From Lachnospiraceae bacterium (GTDB lineage: Bacteria; Bacillota; Clostridia; Lachnospirales; Lachnospiraceae), in assembly GCA_022800815.1 (NCBI GenBank), contig JAAWRC010000034.1, positions 1 through 34,701 of the forward strand: a stretch of 34,701 nucleotides of DNA. Reading direction: 5' to 3'. Position 1 is the stretch's first letter. The number at the start of each line of letters is the position of its first letter. The position numbers and the translations under genes are program-made. Below the pieces are notes generated by a model, which searched no databases, was not told the origin of the DNA, and was given only the letters and a program-made list of their open reading frames with translations. Below are positions 23,695 through 32,046 of the stretch, piece by piece.

Positions 23695-24672
23695 TCAAAA
23701 GTTGTCCAGCAGGGACTTGTAAAACTCGCAGTAATCCTTCCGCTTCTCAGAGGTAAATTGGATGGCCTCCCTGGGATGGCGGTTTAACTGGCCCGTGAAC
23801 ATGTACTGGAGGTCGAAGCCCCAGGTGATGCCCTGCTCCTTTAAGGGCAGCATGTATTTCTCGATGAAGATCAGCAGGCTGTAGAGGTTGTACTTGGGAT
23901 TTTTTAAGAAGCCCAGCAAAAGCTCCATGGCGCAGTTTCCCGCTCCCCGCCCCATGCCCTGGGCCGTGGCGTCCAGGTAGGAGATCCCGTAGGACATGGT
24001 CTCGATGGTGTTGGCGAAGGCCAGGTTCTGGTTGTTGTGGCCGTGGAAGCCCACTTTCTTCCCCGTCTTCTCCGCCGCCGCCAGATAGACCCTGGCCAGG
24101 GCCGAGGCGTTCTCCGGGTACAGGGAGCCGTAGCTGTCCACCAGGTAGACCACGTCCACGCTGGAATCGCAGACCATCTCCAGGGCCTCCTCCATCTGGT
24201 TCATGTTCGCCTGGGAGACCGCCATGATGTTGCAGCAGGTCTCATAACCCAGGTCGTGGAAGTACTCGATCATCTCCACCGCCGCCGGGATCTGATGCAC
24301 GTAGCAGGCCACCCGCACCATGTCGATGACGCTCTCGCTCTTTGGAAGGAAATCCGTTTTATAATCGCAGCGGCCCACGTCCGCCATGACGGAGATCTTC
24401 ATATCGGAGACGTTCTCCCCCACGATGCCCCGGATGTCCTCCTCCCTGCAGAACTTCCACTTCCCGAACTTCGTCTCATCGAACAGCGCCCTGCTGGCCT
24501 TGTAGCCAAACTCCATATAGTCCACGCCGCTCTTGATGTTGGTCTTATATAATTCCCGGACAAACTCATCCGTAAATTCAAAATTGTTGCACAGCCCCCC
24601 GTCCCGGACCGTCGCATCAACCACCTTCACGTCCCGGCGGACGCCCATTAAATTGCCTTTTCTCGATGTCAT
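23695..24672 (-). CDS. HMGL-like aldolase domain protein
   Basis: This 325-residue TIM-barrel enzyme belongs to the DRE-TIM (HMG-CoA lyase-like) family. The N-terminal VVDATVRDGGLCNNFEFTDE carries the catalytic Arg-Asp. HGHNNQNLAFANT near residue 205 holds the metal-binding His pair. The following DATAQGMGRGAGN loop is typical of the 4-hydroxy-2-oxovalerate aldolase branch. No LeuA regulatory domain is present, so it is not isopropylmalate synthase. Reaction is probably a retro-aldol or Claisen type with a 2-oxo acid; substrate unknown. The start at 24672 follows a GGGAGA site; the upstream ATG at 24744 lies among low-complexity Arg/Gly codons and is rejected. It is transcribed from a perfect promoter at 24776-24804. 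Confidence 0.85.
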   Translation of the reverse strand: MTSRKGNLMGVRRDVKVVDATVRDGGLCNNFEFTDEFVRELYKTNIKSGVDYMEFGYKASRALFDETKFGKWKFCREEDIRGIVGENVSDMKISVMADVGRCDYKTDFLPKSESVIDMVRVACYVHQIPAAVEMIEYFHDLGYETCCNIMAVSQANMNQMEEALEMVCDSSVDVVYLVDSYGSLYPENASALARVYLAAAEKTGKKVGFHGHNNQNLAFANTIETMSYGISYLDATAQGMGRGAGNCAMELLLGFLKNPKYNLYSLLIFIEKYMLPLKEQGITWGFDLQYMFTGQLNRHPREAIQFTSEKRKDYCEFYKSLLDNF

Positions 24673-24749
24673 GGTATTCTCCCTCGATTTCTGTCTTGTC
24701 CGACCCGCCCTCCCGGGTCTGCCATTCCTTCCCGGCCGCCTCACTTTAT

Positions 24750-24761
24750 CACTTTAAAGTG
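24750..24761. promoter_or_regulatory. 12-bp palindrome CACTTTAAAGTG downstream of the aldolase promoter
   Basis: A perfect dyad lies 15-26 bases downstream of the -10 box, with an extra half-copy (CACTTTA, 24742-24748) next to it. Another near-dyad, GTGTGTTAGCGTGTGT, lies between it and the -10 box. Position suits a repressor site; the regulator is unknown. Confidence 0.4.
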
Positions 24762-24775
24762 TGTTAGCGTGTGTA

Positions 24776-24804
24776 ATTATAACACCGTCCCCCGCATTTG
24801 TCAA
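24776..24804 (-). promoter_or_regulatory. Consensus promoter of the aldolase gene
   Basis: Minus strand: TTGACA (24799-24804), 17-base spacer, TATAAT (24776-24781). Both hexamers are perfect. Confidence 0.8.
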
Positions 24805-24845
24805 CCACAGAGCGGCTTTAGTTTCCGTATTTTGTATTGTCGTGA

Positions 24846-24902
24846 GAAATACGGAAGAAAAGCGGTTCTGGCTTAGAAAAAACCGATTTCCTTCCGTATT
24901 TC
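24846..24902. repeat. Imperfect hairpin between divergent promoters
   Basis: GAAATACGGAAG (24846-24857) pairs perfectly with CTTCCGTATTTC (24891-24902). A third complementary copy (CCGTATTT, about 24826-24833) precedes the first arm, so two alternative hairpins can form. The inner arm AAGAAAAGCGGTTC resembles the ends of the palindrome at 23383-23634. Confidence 0.5.
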
Positions 24903-24946
24903 CCGCAGCCATAAAAATATGGAAACCTGACTACCGCCGGAACCGG

Positions 24947-24975
24947 TTGACATTCCCCCGGTCGGCGGATATACT
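24947..24975 (+). promoter_or_regulatory. Promoter of the aldo/keto reductase gene
   Basis: TTGACA (24947-24952), 17-base spacer, TATACT (24970-24975), 60 bases before the ATG at 25035. Confidence 0.75.
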
Positions 24976-25034
24976 CTTTAATAAAGAAACGACCTGTCAC
25001 GTTTCAGGCCAAACACCCTGTGAGGAGGTATCTT

Positions 25035-26060
25035 ATGGTTACAGTAACACTCGGCAAGACCGGAATCACCGTCAATAAAAACGGCTTCGGCGCCCTGCCC
25101 ATCCAGCGGATTTCCAAGGAAGAGGCCGCCAGGCTGCTCCGGAAGGCCTATGAGAACGGCATCCAGTTTTTCGACACGGCCCGCGCCTACTCCGACAGCG
25201 AGGAGAAGGTGGGCTACGCCTTTAAAGGGATCCGGGAAAAGCTCTTCATCTCCACCAAAACAGCAGCCCAGAATGCGGATGATTTCTGGAAGGACTTACA
25301 TACCAGCCTGAAAAATCTGCAGACGGACTACGTGGACATTCTTCAGTTCCACAACCCGGCCTTCTGTCCGAAGCCCGGCGACGAGTCCGGCCTCTATGAC
25401 GCCATTTTAAAAGCCAAGGAGCAGGGGAAGGTCCGCCATATCGGCATCACCAACCACAGGCTCCACGTGGCCATGGAAGCCATCGAATCGGACCTCTACG
25501 AGACCATGCAGTTCCCCTTCTGCTATCTGGCCACGGACAAGGACGTCGCCATCGTCGAGGCCTGTAAAAAGCACGGCATGGGCTTTATCGCCATGAAGGC
25601 CCTGTCCGGCGGCCTCATCACCAACTCCGCCGCCGCCTACGCCTTCGAGGCCCAGTACGACAACGTGCTCCCCATCTGGGGCGTCCAGAGGGAGAAGGAG
25701 CTGGATGAATTCTTGTCCTACATCGACAATCCGCCGGCCATGACGGAGGAGATGGCCGCCTACATCGAGAAGGAAAAAGCCGCCCTCTCCGGCAGCTTCT
25801 GCCGCGGCTGCGGTTACTGCATGCCCACCTGTCCGGCCAAGATTCGCATCAACGACTGCGCCAGGATGTCCCTGATGCTGCGCCGCGCCCCCTCCGCCGC
25901 CTGGCTCACCCCCGAGATGCAGGCCGTGATGGCGAAAATCGACGACTGCGTCCATTGTGGAAAATGTATGGAAAAATGTCCCTACGGTCTCAACACGCCG
26001 GAGCTTTTGCAGGAAAATTACAAGGACTACAAAGAAATTCTGGCCGGAAAGCCGCTGTAA
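25035..26060 (+). CDS. Aldo/keto reductase with C-terminal 4Fe-4S ferredoxin domain
   Basis: This 341-residue protein has two parts. Residues 1-250 are an aldo/keto reductase barrel with FDTARAYSDSEEKVG (catalytic Asp and Tyr), ISTKTAAQ (Lys) and ILQFHNP (His). Residues 255-315 carry two ferredoxin-type Cys sets, CRGCGYCMPTC and CVHCGKCMEKCPYG, both with C-x2-C-x2-C-x3-C spacing, though a second C-P follows only in part. This fusion is common in anaerobes and is thought to couple NAD(P)H oxidation or reduction to ferredoxin-like electron flow. Substrate not predictable. The ATG at 25035 is preceded by GAGGAGG. Monocistronic, with promoter and terminator seen. Confidence 0.9.
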   Translation: MVTVTLGKTGITVNKNGFGALPIQRISKEEAARLLRKAYENGIQFFDTARAYSDSEEKVGYAFKGIREKLFISTKTAAQNADDFWKDLHTSLKNLQTDYVDILQFHNPAFCPKPGDESGLYDAILKAKEQGKVRHIGITNHRLHVAMEAIESDLYETMQFPFCYLATDKDVAIVEACKKHGMGFIAMKALSGGLITNSAAAYAFEAQYDNVLPIWGVQREKELDEFLSYIDNPPAMTEEMAAYIEKEKAALSGSFCRGCGYCMPTCPAKIRINDCARMSLMLRRAPSAAWLTPEMQAVMAKIDDCVHCGKCMEKCPYGLNTPELLQENYKDYKEILAGKPL

Positions 26061-26084
26061 GCGCATTCCGGTCCCGACTGCGCA

Positions 26085-26109
26085 GGGCCGCCAGGAGGCG
26101 GCCCTTTTT
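26085..26109 (+). terminator. Rho-independent terminator of the aldo/keto reductase gene
   Basis: GGGCCGCC-AGGA-GGCGGCCC followed by five T, 25 bases after the stop codon. Confidence 0.85.
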
Positions 26110-26154
26110 CATCGCACAGGATTCGGCACGCAGGCCTTTTCCGGGCGTCCCGTC

Positions 26155-26925
26155 TTAAAAGGCCTCTCTCTTTCCATAATACTCATACACTGCATATTCC
26201 CGGTCAAAGTGATAGCCGAGCTTTTTCGCCAGCCCCACTGAATGGAGGTTCTGCGCATCCCAGCTCGGATAAAGCCCCCTCTCCAAGCAGGCGAGGATCA
26301 ATCCCGCACTGCAGGCGTAGGCAAGCCCCTTTCTCCGGTAGGCTTCCTTCGTGCCGACCTCGATCTCGATGCCGCCGTGATAGCTGGAATAGGAGGAGGT
26401 CCCCGCAACCAGCTCCCCGCCCCTCACGACGGCCATTCCAAGTCCCAGCCGCCTGTAGGCGTCATAGTCCGGATAATTGCCCACGAAGTCCCGGCTCCAT
26501 TTCTCCTCTAAACACCGATGGTACAACTCCTCGTCGATCTGTCTCAATTCGTATTCCGCCGGGAGGGACGAGGCGGCCTTTAAAAGCCCGTTCCTGTCAA
26601 AGACCTCCGGCTCCTTCCGGATCGCATAGCGGAGTACCCGTCTCACCTTCGCCCCAAGGCAGGATTCGATCAGCCTCTCCCAGGCCTTGGAGCCCGGCAC
26701 GAAAATATGGAACTCCAGCTCCCCGAACAGACGCAGCAATTCCTCCGTGGGCTTTCCGCCGAAAAAACTGAAATCTCCCAGGATCGCCCTGGCCGCCCCC
26801 GGCCGCCCCGCATCGTCCCCGTAGACCTCCCCCATGACCCCCTGCAGACAGGAAAACAGGGTGGTGTCCGTACATCCCTCAAACAAAGCTCCCGCCCGCT
26901 CCGGCTTTTCCAGCTTCACAATCAT
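26155..26925 (-). CDS. GNAT family N-acetyltransferase
   Basis: The product is 256 residues. The C-terminal half is a GNAT domain: ELVAGTSSYSSYHGGIEIEVG (beta4-beta5), then the acetyl-CoA loop EAYRRKGLAYACSAGLI (R/Q-x-x-G-x-A pattern, here RRKGLA) and the closing WDAQNLHSVGLAKKLGYHF, where Asn-x-x-S-x-x-L-x-x-K-L-G-Y is diagnostic. The N-terminal half matches the extended GNAT family with a preceding regulatory or second GNAT-like fold (PF12746 type). The acceptor is unknown. GAGGAGG precedes the ATG. It lies 94 bases after an AAA ATPase gene on the same strand, with a weak hairpin between them. Confidence 0.85.
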   Translation of the reverse strand: MIVKLEKPERAGALFEGCTDTTLFSCLQGVMGEVYGDDAGRPGAARAILGDFSFFGGKPTEELLRLFGELEFHIFVPGSKAWERLIESCLGAKVRRVLRYAIRKEPEVFDRNGLLKAASSLPAEYELRQIDEELYHRCLEEKWSRDFVGNYPDYDAYRRLGLGMAVVRGGELVAGTSSYSSYHGGIEIEVGTKEAYRRKGLAYACSAGLILACLERGLYPSWDAQNLHSVGLAKKLGYHFDREYAVYEYYGKREAF

Positions 26926-26974
26926 TTAACGTTCCTCCTCTCTGTCATCCTTCGCCGACAATTGCGAAACGTGA

Positions 26975-27014
26975 AATTGCGGGAATATTCAACAAATTTT
27001 TGAAATCCGCAATT
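26975..27014 (-). terminator. Weak hairpin after the AAA ATPase gene
   Basis: AATTGCGG (minus strand, 27007-27014) pairs with CCGCAATT (26975-26982), with a partly paired inner part. No U-run follows. Another AATTGCG copy at 26959-26966 could compete for pairing. Confidence 0.3.
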
Positions 27015-27019
27015 GCCCG

Positions 27020-27763
27020 TCACTCCTCTTCCTCCAAAAGTTCTTTTATGATCCTCTCCCTCTCGTTGATAAAAAGCTCCGTGAGCCGGTAGCTCTCCGT
27101 CTCCTCGTAGCCGCAGGGAAAGAGTCCTTCTCCGTCAAAGGAATAGATCTCCGCCCCCGGAATCGCCAGCAGGATGGGGGAATGGGTCGCAATCACGAAC
27201 TGGGACCCCCGCTCCGCCATCTTTGCGATCTGGATAAAGAGGGCAAACTGTCTCTGGGGGGACAGCGCCGCCTCCGGCTCGTCCATGATGTAAAGCCCCG
27301 CCTCCACAAAGGACTGAAAATAGGCCAGGAAGCTCTCCCCGTGGGACTGCTCGTGGAGGGACTTCCCGCCGTACCTGGCATAGTAGACCGATTTTGCGGT
27401 CCTGTCCCGGTAATCCTCCGCCTTGCTGGCCACGTTGAAAAAGCTCTCCGCCCGGAAAAAATAGCCGTTTTTCGGCCTCCGGAAGCCCCGCACCACCCTG
27501 AGGGCCCTGCCAAGCTCCGACACGTCGTCGAAGGTGGAGAACCGATAGTCCGCCGTTCCCCCCTCCGGATTGAAGCCGCAGGCCACGGCAATAGCCTCCG
27601 TCAGGGTCGACTTCCCCGTCCCGTTCTCCCCCACGAAAAAGGTGATGTTCTTTTTAAAATCCAGCCGCCCCATCTCCTTTAGGGCCGGGATTTCCCGCAG
27701 GTAGGAGTCCTCCCCCACCTCCGGCCAGTCGATGAAAATGCTCTGAATGAATCTGTCGTTCAT
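27020..27763 (-). CDS. AAA family ATPase (ABC/RecF-like, OLD-like core)
   Basis: This 247-residue protein has Walker A FFVGENGTGKSTLTEAIA near residues 41-58, a signature-like SHGESFLAYF segment, Walker B AGLYIMDEPEAALSPQRQ with the catalytic Glu, and an H-motif FVIATHSPILLA. It is a compact ABC-type ATPase like those in the RecF/SMC class and in several small phage-defence genes. Here it lacks a nuclease or membrane domain, so on its own it is probably a housekeeping or orphan ATPase of unknown role. GGGGAGG precedes the ATG. It could share a transcript with the GNAT gene downstream. Confidence 0.85.
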   Translation of the reverse strand: MNDRFIQSIFIDWPEVGEDSYLREIPALKEMGRLDFKKNITFFVGENGTGKSTLTEAIAVACGFNPEGGTADYRFSTFDDVSELGRALRVVRGFRRPKNGYFFRAESFFNVASKAEDYRDRTAKSVYYARYGGKSLHEQSHGESFLAYFQSFVEAGLYIMDEPEAALSPQRQFALFIQIAKMAERGSQFVIATHSPILLAIPGAEIYSFDGEGLFPCGYEETESYRLTELFINERERIIKELLEEEE

Positions 27764-27869
27764 GTCCGCCTCCCCGTAACAGTCCCCCTTATAACCGCCT
27801 TCCTGAAGCTACACTGTCTGAATGATTTTGTGGAATGATCTGCCGAACCCGTTCCCTGGCAACCGCCAT

Positions 27870-27932
27870 AAAAATGCTCCTTTTCAATAAGAATTGTCAT
27901 ATCCGAATTCTTACCAAAAAGGAGTCATTTTT
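27870..27932. terminator. Long hairpin downstream of tmRNA
   Basis: AAAAATG-CTCCTTTT..ATAAGAATT pairs with AATTCTTAC..AAAAGGAG-TCATTTTT over about 25 positions with small bulges; loop about 10 bases. On the minus strand it is followed by CATTTTTATGG. It probably terminates ssrA, 52 bases beyond its mature 3' end. The A/T-flanked symmetry could work on both strands. Confidence 0.65.
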
Positions 27933-27983
27933 CAGGGACGCAAATTTTTACACTTTCACCCTTGTAAGCCAAGGATCTTTAAG

Positions 27984-28329
27984 TGGACCTGAGGGGAATC
28001 GAACCCCTGTCCGAAAGCCCTTCCATTCAGGTTTCTCCCATCACAGTCTTTTCTTTTTGATTCCCCCGTGAGAACGCCAAAAGACAGGCTTCCCCACTCG
28101 GTAGCTTCATCATTCTTCCACCTCCGCAAAGCTTAGAAGGCGAAGTTCCTCGCATCGTCGATGCCGGGATCCTAAGCTGCGAGAGACCTAGGGCCGACAG
28201 CTGCAATTAAGCAGCGTACGCTAACTGTTCGTCTGCGTTTATATTTAGGTTTTCCATGTTGGTGACGCAGCCACGGTCTGCGGATGGCTTCCCAAACTTC
28301 TGAACCCCCGTCGAAACCAGTACAAGCCC
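27984..28329 (-). ncRNA. ssrA: Transfer-messenger RNA (tmRNA)
   Basis: The 5' part on the minus strand reads GGGCTTGTACTGGTTTCGAC, the conserved tmRNA start. The 3' part ends with the T-arm CAGGGGTTCGATTCCCCT and the acceptor CAGGTCC-A. The acceptor stem GGGCUUG/CAGGUCC pairs at all seven positions, two as G-U. The tag reading frame ends N-A-D-E-Q-L-A-Y-A-A-stop, a good ClpXP/ClpAP-type degron (YAA). The 3' CCA is not encoded (A is followed by CTT) and must be added by nucleotidyltransferase. tmRNA with SmpB frees stalled ribosomes. Length about 346. The true 5' base may be 28330. Confidence 0.95.
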
Positions 28330-28364
28330 CGGTTTGATCAGGAACAGTTGTCTGACGTACCTGT

Positions 28365-28393
28365 ATTATAGGCCCGGAGCAGGAGATTGTCAA
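28365..28393 (-). promoter_or_regulatory. Consensus promoter of ssrA
   Basis: Minus strand: TTGACA (28388-28393), 17-base spacer, TATAAT (28365-28370). The transcript would start near 28358, leaving a leader of about 29 bases to be removed by RNase P. Confidence 0.85.
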
Positions 28394-28477
28394 GGAAAAT
28401 GTCCGGTATTTTTTCCCTTCACTGACTTAAACAGAGATCTGCCGCGGGAGAATTTAATTGTATACGGCCGGATCCCT

Positions 28478-28524
28478 TGCTGTAATGGACCCTATGGGAA
28501 CCCGGAGAGCCACCCATTACAGCA
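28478..28524 (-). terminator. Hairpin at the end of the ABC operon
   Basis: TGCTGTAATGG (minus, 28514-28524) and CCATTACAGCA (28478-28488) pair over 11 bp with a 25-base loop. The first arm includes the stop codon of the ABC ATPase gene. No U-run follows. Confidence 0.5.
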
Positions 28525-29212
28525 CCCGCCCCCGGTCCATCTCCGTCACCGTGTCGCAGAGGATTTCGATGTCCTCCCTGTTGTGGCTGGCCAGAAGGAT
28601 GGTCTTTCCAAGGCCCCTGAGCTTTAAAAGGATGTTCCTGATATCCTCCACCCCCTGGTTGTCCAGGCCGTTCATGGGCTCGTCAAGAATCAGGAGCGAC
28701 GGATTCTCCATGATGGCCTGGGCCAGGCCGAGACGCTGCCGCATGCCCATGGAATACTTCCCCACGTGTTTTTTGCCGGACGGGTCCAGCCCCACCAGCC
28801 GGATCACCCGCCGGATCTCCTCTTTTCCGATCACGTTTTTGATTCCCGCCAGAAAGCTCAGGTTCTGGAAGGCGTTATAATTCGGCAGAAAACCCGGCAT
28901 CTCGATGATCACCCCTGCGTCCGGCGGAGATTCGATATCCTTCCCGACGGACTTTCCGTCCACCAGAATCTCTCCTCGCTCCATTTTCAGGAAACCGCAG
29001 ATGCATTTGAACAACACCGTCTTCCCGCTTCCGTTCCTGCCGACGATCCCGTGGATCTTCCCTGATCCAAAGGAAAGGGACACGTCGTCCAGGGCCCTGT
29101 ATTCCCCAAAGGTCTTCGTCACATGGCGGATTTCAATTTTGTTTTTTTCGGACCGCTCCTGATTTCCGGCGGGTGATCCTTTGCATTCCTCCGTCTTTCG
29201 CTTATCTCTCAT
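28517..29212 (-). CDS. ABC transporter ATP-binding protein (ABC-2 exporter type)
   Basis: The product is 231 residues when started at 29212, where GGAGG is five bases upstream. Walker A GRNGSGKTVLFK, Q-loop-like PGFLPNYNAFQNLSFLAG, signature YSMGMRQRLGLAQAI (degenerate S-M-G-M in place of S-G-G), Walker B LLILDEPMNGLDNQG and the H-loop ILLASHNREDIEIL are present. The extended charged N-terminus (KRKTEECKGSPAGNQERSEKN) is unusual for the family. Position after two permeases and a lipoprotein suggests an exporter or immunity-type complex. Last gene of the leftward operon starting at blaI. Confidence 0.92.
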   Translation of the reverse strand: MRDKRKTEECKGSPAGNQERSEKNKIEIRHVTKTFGEYRALDDVSLSFGSGKIHGIVGRNGSGKTVLFKCICGFLKMERGEILVDGKSVGKDIESPPDAGVIIEMPGFLPNYNAFQNLSFLAGIKNVIGKEEIRRVIRLVGLDPSGKKHVGKYSMGMRQRLGLAQAIMENPSLLILDEPMNGLDNQGVEDIRNILLKLRGLGKTILLASHNREDIEILCDTVTEMDRGRVL

Positions 29213-29226
29213 GGCTTCCTCCTTCC

Positions 29227-30087
29227 TCATATATCCTGTATCGTGTACAGATCTTTTTTCACGATCCCGATGCGGGCCGCAAGGACGCATCCCGCAATCA
29301 GCACCACAAAAGCCAGATAAATATACAGCGGAGACGGCGCCGCCCCGTAGCCCCTTCGGTTATAATTCTCCGGATTGATCCACGACGGAGGAGAAAGATA
29401 ATAAGCAAAATAGGAAACCGGCGGCAACGCACCGCTTATGATGACCGGGGTCAGGCCCATGGCCATGCAGATGACCGCCCCCGCCCCCTGCTTGAGCAGC
29501 AGATTAGCGGCGTAACTGACCACCCCCACCAAAATAGCGTTAAGCCATGCTGCAAGCCCGGCGATCCCCATGGCCTCCAGGGGGGAATACCTGGACATAA
29601 TGATGTAGGACAGCGAAGTCAGTCCCGACTGGCTGGCAAGGTTCGTCTGCCCCAGGGAACCGATCAGGCGGCCCCATTCATTGGCAAGGCTCAGTTTCGG
29701 AATAGCAAAGACGGCGGGCAGAAGGGAAACGACCGCCGTATAGAGGAGTGACAGCACCCCGATATACAGGATATTTCCCCAAAACCACGTGCGTCGGCCG
29801 GCCCTCAGAATCTGCCAGCCGCTGTTGTCGTACAGGAAAGGCGCATCGCAGAACAGGAGCACCGCACCTAAAATGAAAAACATCTGGTTCCCGGATTTCA
29901 CCATGAGGAGCGGAAATACCCAGGCCGAGACTGTCTCCCCCAGGGAATACGCAAGCCGCCGCACCTGAACCATATAAAAGGCGATGGTCATGGCAAACCA
30001 GGCAAAGGCCAGGTACAGCCTCGGATTTCCGGAAATGCGTTTCAAATTCCCTGCACATATGCGAAAAACCTGTCTCCCCTTATCCAT
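29227..30087 (-). CDS. ABC exporter membrane protein
   Basis: This 286-residue protein has about six hydrophobic segments: LYLAFAWFAMTIAFYMV, WVFPLLMVKSG.., FFILGAVLLFCDAPFL, ILYIGVLSLLYTAVVSLLPA, AAWLNAILVGVVSYAANLL, and YIYLAFVVLIAGCVLAARIG. There is no signal peptide. It has no strong motif but the ABC-2 layout. Its start overlaps the previous permease by eight bases (30080-30087), so the two are translationally coupled and probably form a heterodimer. Function as a permease is inferred from context. Confidence 0.8.
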   Translation of the reverse strand: MDKGRQVFRICAGNLKRISGNPRLYLAFAWFAMTIAFYMVQVRRLAYSLGETVSAWVFPLLMVKSGNQMFFILGAVLLFCDAPFLYDNSGWQILRAGRRTWFWGNILYIGVLSLLYTAVVSLLPAVFAIPKLSLANEWGRLIGSLGQTNLASQSGLTSLSYIIMSRYSPLEAMGIAGLAAWLNAILVGVVSYAANLLLKQGAGAVICMAMGLTPVIISGALPPVSYFAYYLSPPSWINPENYNRRGYGAAPSPLYIYLAFVVLIAGCVLAARIGIVKKDLYTIQDI

Positions 30088-30886
30088 GAATGCGCCTCCT
30101 CTCCACCCAGGACAAAAACACCAGGCCCTCCAGACAGATCAGGCTTCCGAAATATAAAAAGACACAGGGCATCAGGAACCGGATATCCGCAATCTTTTCC
30201 GCCAGCCATCCGCCACGGCTTAAAATGTTGTACCAGCGTGCGATTCCGTGTAGTTCCAGTACCCCGCAGGCCACGACGCTTCCATAATAAAAAAGGGCCG
30301 GGGAGCTTAACAGCACGAAAGGATTTTCTATTTTCGGGGAAAGCATCAGGGCAAACACCGCCAGAAAGGCATATCCCACCGCCTCCGTCGAGATCGCACA
30401 GACGAAGTAAAGAACCGGCGTAGGCCCCAGCATCAGATCCGTATAGACATTCCGGCTGCTTTTCAACAGGGCCTCCGCCTCCTCCCCGTGGATCATTGGA
30501 AAAAAGAGCCCCATCACGAGATAACACAGGGCATACCCCAGAAAGACCGCCAAAAAAGCCCCCGTCGCCGTGACGATCACATGGGAACAACAGTAGGCGG
30601 AATCTCCCACCCGGCTAATGATGCCATGAATATAATTGTGGCGGACATCCTCCCTGTAGCTCAACCCAAAGGGAAACGCCGCCAGAACCGTCATGATCAG
30701 AAAAAAGCTGGTAGCAGAACCATGAAACTGCACCAGGCCGAAAACCGACAGACTGCTTCTGTAAACCCAGATGTCCGGGACCAGACCGACCGCCGTGATA
30801 AACGCCACCAGCAAAACCACAAAGTAAAAATTTTTCGCTTGAAACAACCGTCGAAAATCCGACTTCAGCATCCTGAAAAACGTCAT
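30080..30886 (-). CDS. ABC exporter membrane protein
   Basis: The product is 268 residues from the ATG at 30886, preceded by GAGGGGGAG. Upstream in-frame codons lack a ribosome site. It starts MTFFRMLKSDFRRLFQAKNF, typical of ABC-2 permeases (amphipathic start helix before TM1). About six TM segments include FYFVVLLVAFITAVGLV, FFLIMTVLAAFPFGLS, VIVTATGAFLAVFLGYALCYLVMG and a C-terminal CVFLYFGSLICLEGLVFL. The YREDVRHNYIHGIISR loop after TM2 is characteristic of ABC-2 transporters. Pairs with the 286-residue permease and the downstream ATPase. Substrate unknown. Confidence 0.82.
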   Translation of the reverse strand: MTFFRMLKSDFRRLFQAKNFYFVVLLVAFITAVGLVPDIWVYRSSLSVFGLVQFHGSATSFFLIMTVLAAFPFGLSYREDVRHNYIHGIISRVGDSAYCCSHVIVTATGAFLAVFLGYALCYLVMGLFFPMIHGEEAEALLKSSRNVYTDLMLGPTPVLYFVCAISTEAVGYAFLAVFALMLSPKIENPFVLLSSPALFYYGSVVACGVLELHGIARWYNILSRGGWLAEKIADIRFLMPCVFLYFGSLICLEGLVFLSWVERRRIHG

Positions 30887-30927
30887 CTTCTCCCCCTCTG
30901 CCACAATTTCCCTCTGGCCATTCTTCC

Positions 30928-32025
30928 CTACTCCACGATTTCTTCTCCAGTCACCGCATTGACATAAATATTTTTCGTGATTCCCGTTTCGCCTGGCTGA
31001 AAGGAAAAGCACCAGGCCGGCACAAACTCGTACTCCCAGTTTATGTTCTCTGTGGAAAGGGGAAAGGGGTAATAGACCAGCCGCATCTCGTTCACTTCGA
31101 CCGTCCCGTACATCAACATCCGGAACTTCCTTTCCAGCGTCTCATATACCTCGTCCATGGGAACCGCTTCCTTTACGTCTTTTTCCAGAATCTCATAGTT
31201 TCCAGCACAGGAAACGTATTCGATTCCATCCCGGGTACATACGACGACGATTTCCCCGCTGGGCACGTAAATCCCATCCTTTCTTACATTATGCGAATAA
31301 TTGGCTGTCAGCGGCAGTCCGTTTACCACCTGCTCCATCCGAATGTCATAGCAATCATCCGCCTCTGTAAAATCATAACCTGGCGTATATCCCGCCTGCT
31401 CTTCTTTTTCTTGTCTCTCCTGCTCTGCCAGCAGTTCTTCATGGGACACGGAATAAACCCGAAAAGGCCGGGCACCCTCCATTCCAATCGTCTCCGTCCA
31501 GTAGCGTTCCGCCTTTTTCTCCGCCTCCTCTGTCGTGGAAAAAGTAAATTCCCGCCTGACAACCTTCGCCATTTCTCCCATTACATTATGTTCAAACAGC
31601 TGGCGCTTTCGTTCGGCCTTGTCCGTACTGATGTTGAGGCCCCCTGTCAAATTAATAAGTCCCGGCTGGGGCTCCTGTCCCTTTTCGATCCAGATATCCC
31701 CCCGATACATTACGCCTTCTTCGTCTCCCAAGTCCGCAAAGCCTCCGTCCTCCCAGGCATCCTCCGAAATTTCCGGATACAGCCGGCCGGCCAGCGTTCT
31801 TCCATGAAAAAACACGTTTTTTACCCGGCAAATTTCCACCTTCCCGTCCCAGTCCTCCGGAACCTCGGCAACTGCGTCCAGCGTGACGCCCTCCCCCAAC
31901 TCCCTGCTAATCTGTTCTCCATTCCGGGGAAATGACTTTTCCTCCGCCATCCCGCTTTTCCCGCAGCCCGACAGGACAACCAGTGCAAACAAGAACAAAA
32001 AGGAAGTCCTTCTTTTTTTCATCAT
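30928..32025 (-). CDS. Lipoprotein of the BlaI/BlaR1-linked ABC operon
   Basis: This 365-residue precursor starts M-M-K-K-R-R-T-S with AGGGGAG a few bases upstream. A hydrophobic stretch (FLFLFALVVLSG) ends in a lipobox, L-S-G-C, so the mature protein is a membrane-anchored lipoprotein of about 345 residues. The body is rich in Glu/Lys. The C-terminal third (WEYEFVPAWCFSFQPGE...NIYVNAVTGEEIVE) resembles a PepSY/DUF6034-like fold; I recall similar proteins beside M56 proteases and ABC exporters in Clostridia. It may be the substrate-binding or inhibitory partner of the exporter, or a target of the BlaR1-like protease. Function unknown. Confidence 0.82.
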   Translation of the reverse strand: MMKKRRTSFLFLFALVVLSGCGKSGMAEEKSFPRNGEQISRELGEGVTLDAVAEVPEDWDGKVEICRVKNVFFHGRTLAGRLYPEISEDAWEDGGFADLGDEEGVMYRGDIWIEKGQEPQPGLINLTGGLNISTDKAERKRQLFEHNVMGEMAKVVRREFTFSTTEEAEKKAERYWTETIGMEGARPFRVYSVSHEELLAEQERQEKEEQAGYTPGYDFTEADDCYDIRMEQVVNGLPLTANYSHNVRKDGIYVPSGEIVVVCTRDGIEYVSCAGNYEILEKDVKEAVPMDEVYETLERKFRMLMYGTVEVNEMRLVYYPFPLSTENINWEYEFVPAWCFSFQPGETGITKNIYVNAVTGEEIVE

Positions 32026-32046
32026 CTTTTCTCCCCTCACATTCAC

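Noticed and set aside
27961-28060. A tRNA gene at the GGTTCGATTCC-like T-arm
   Set aside because: The T-arm belongs to the 3' end of tmRNA; the matching 5' half, tag frame and acceptor pairing are found about 300 bases away.
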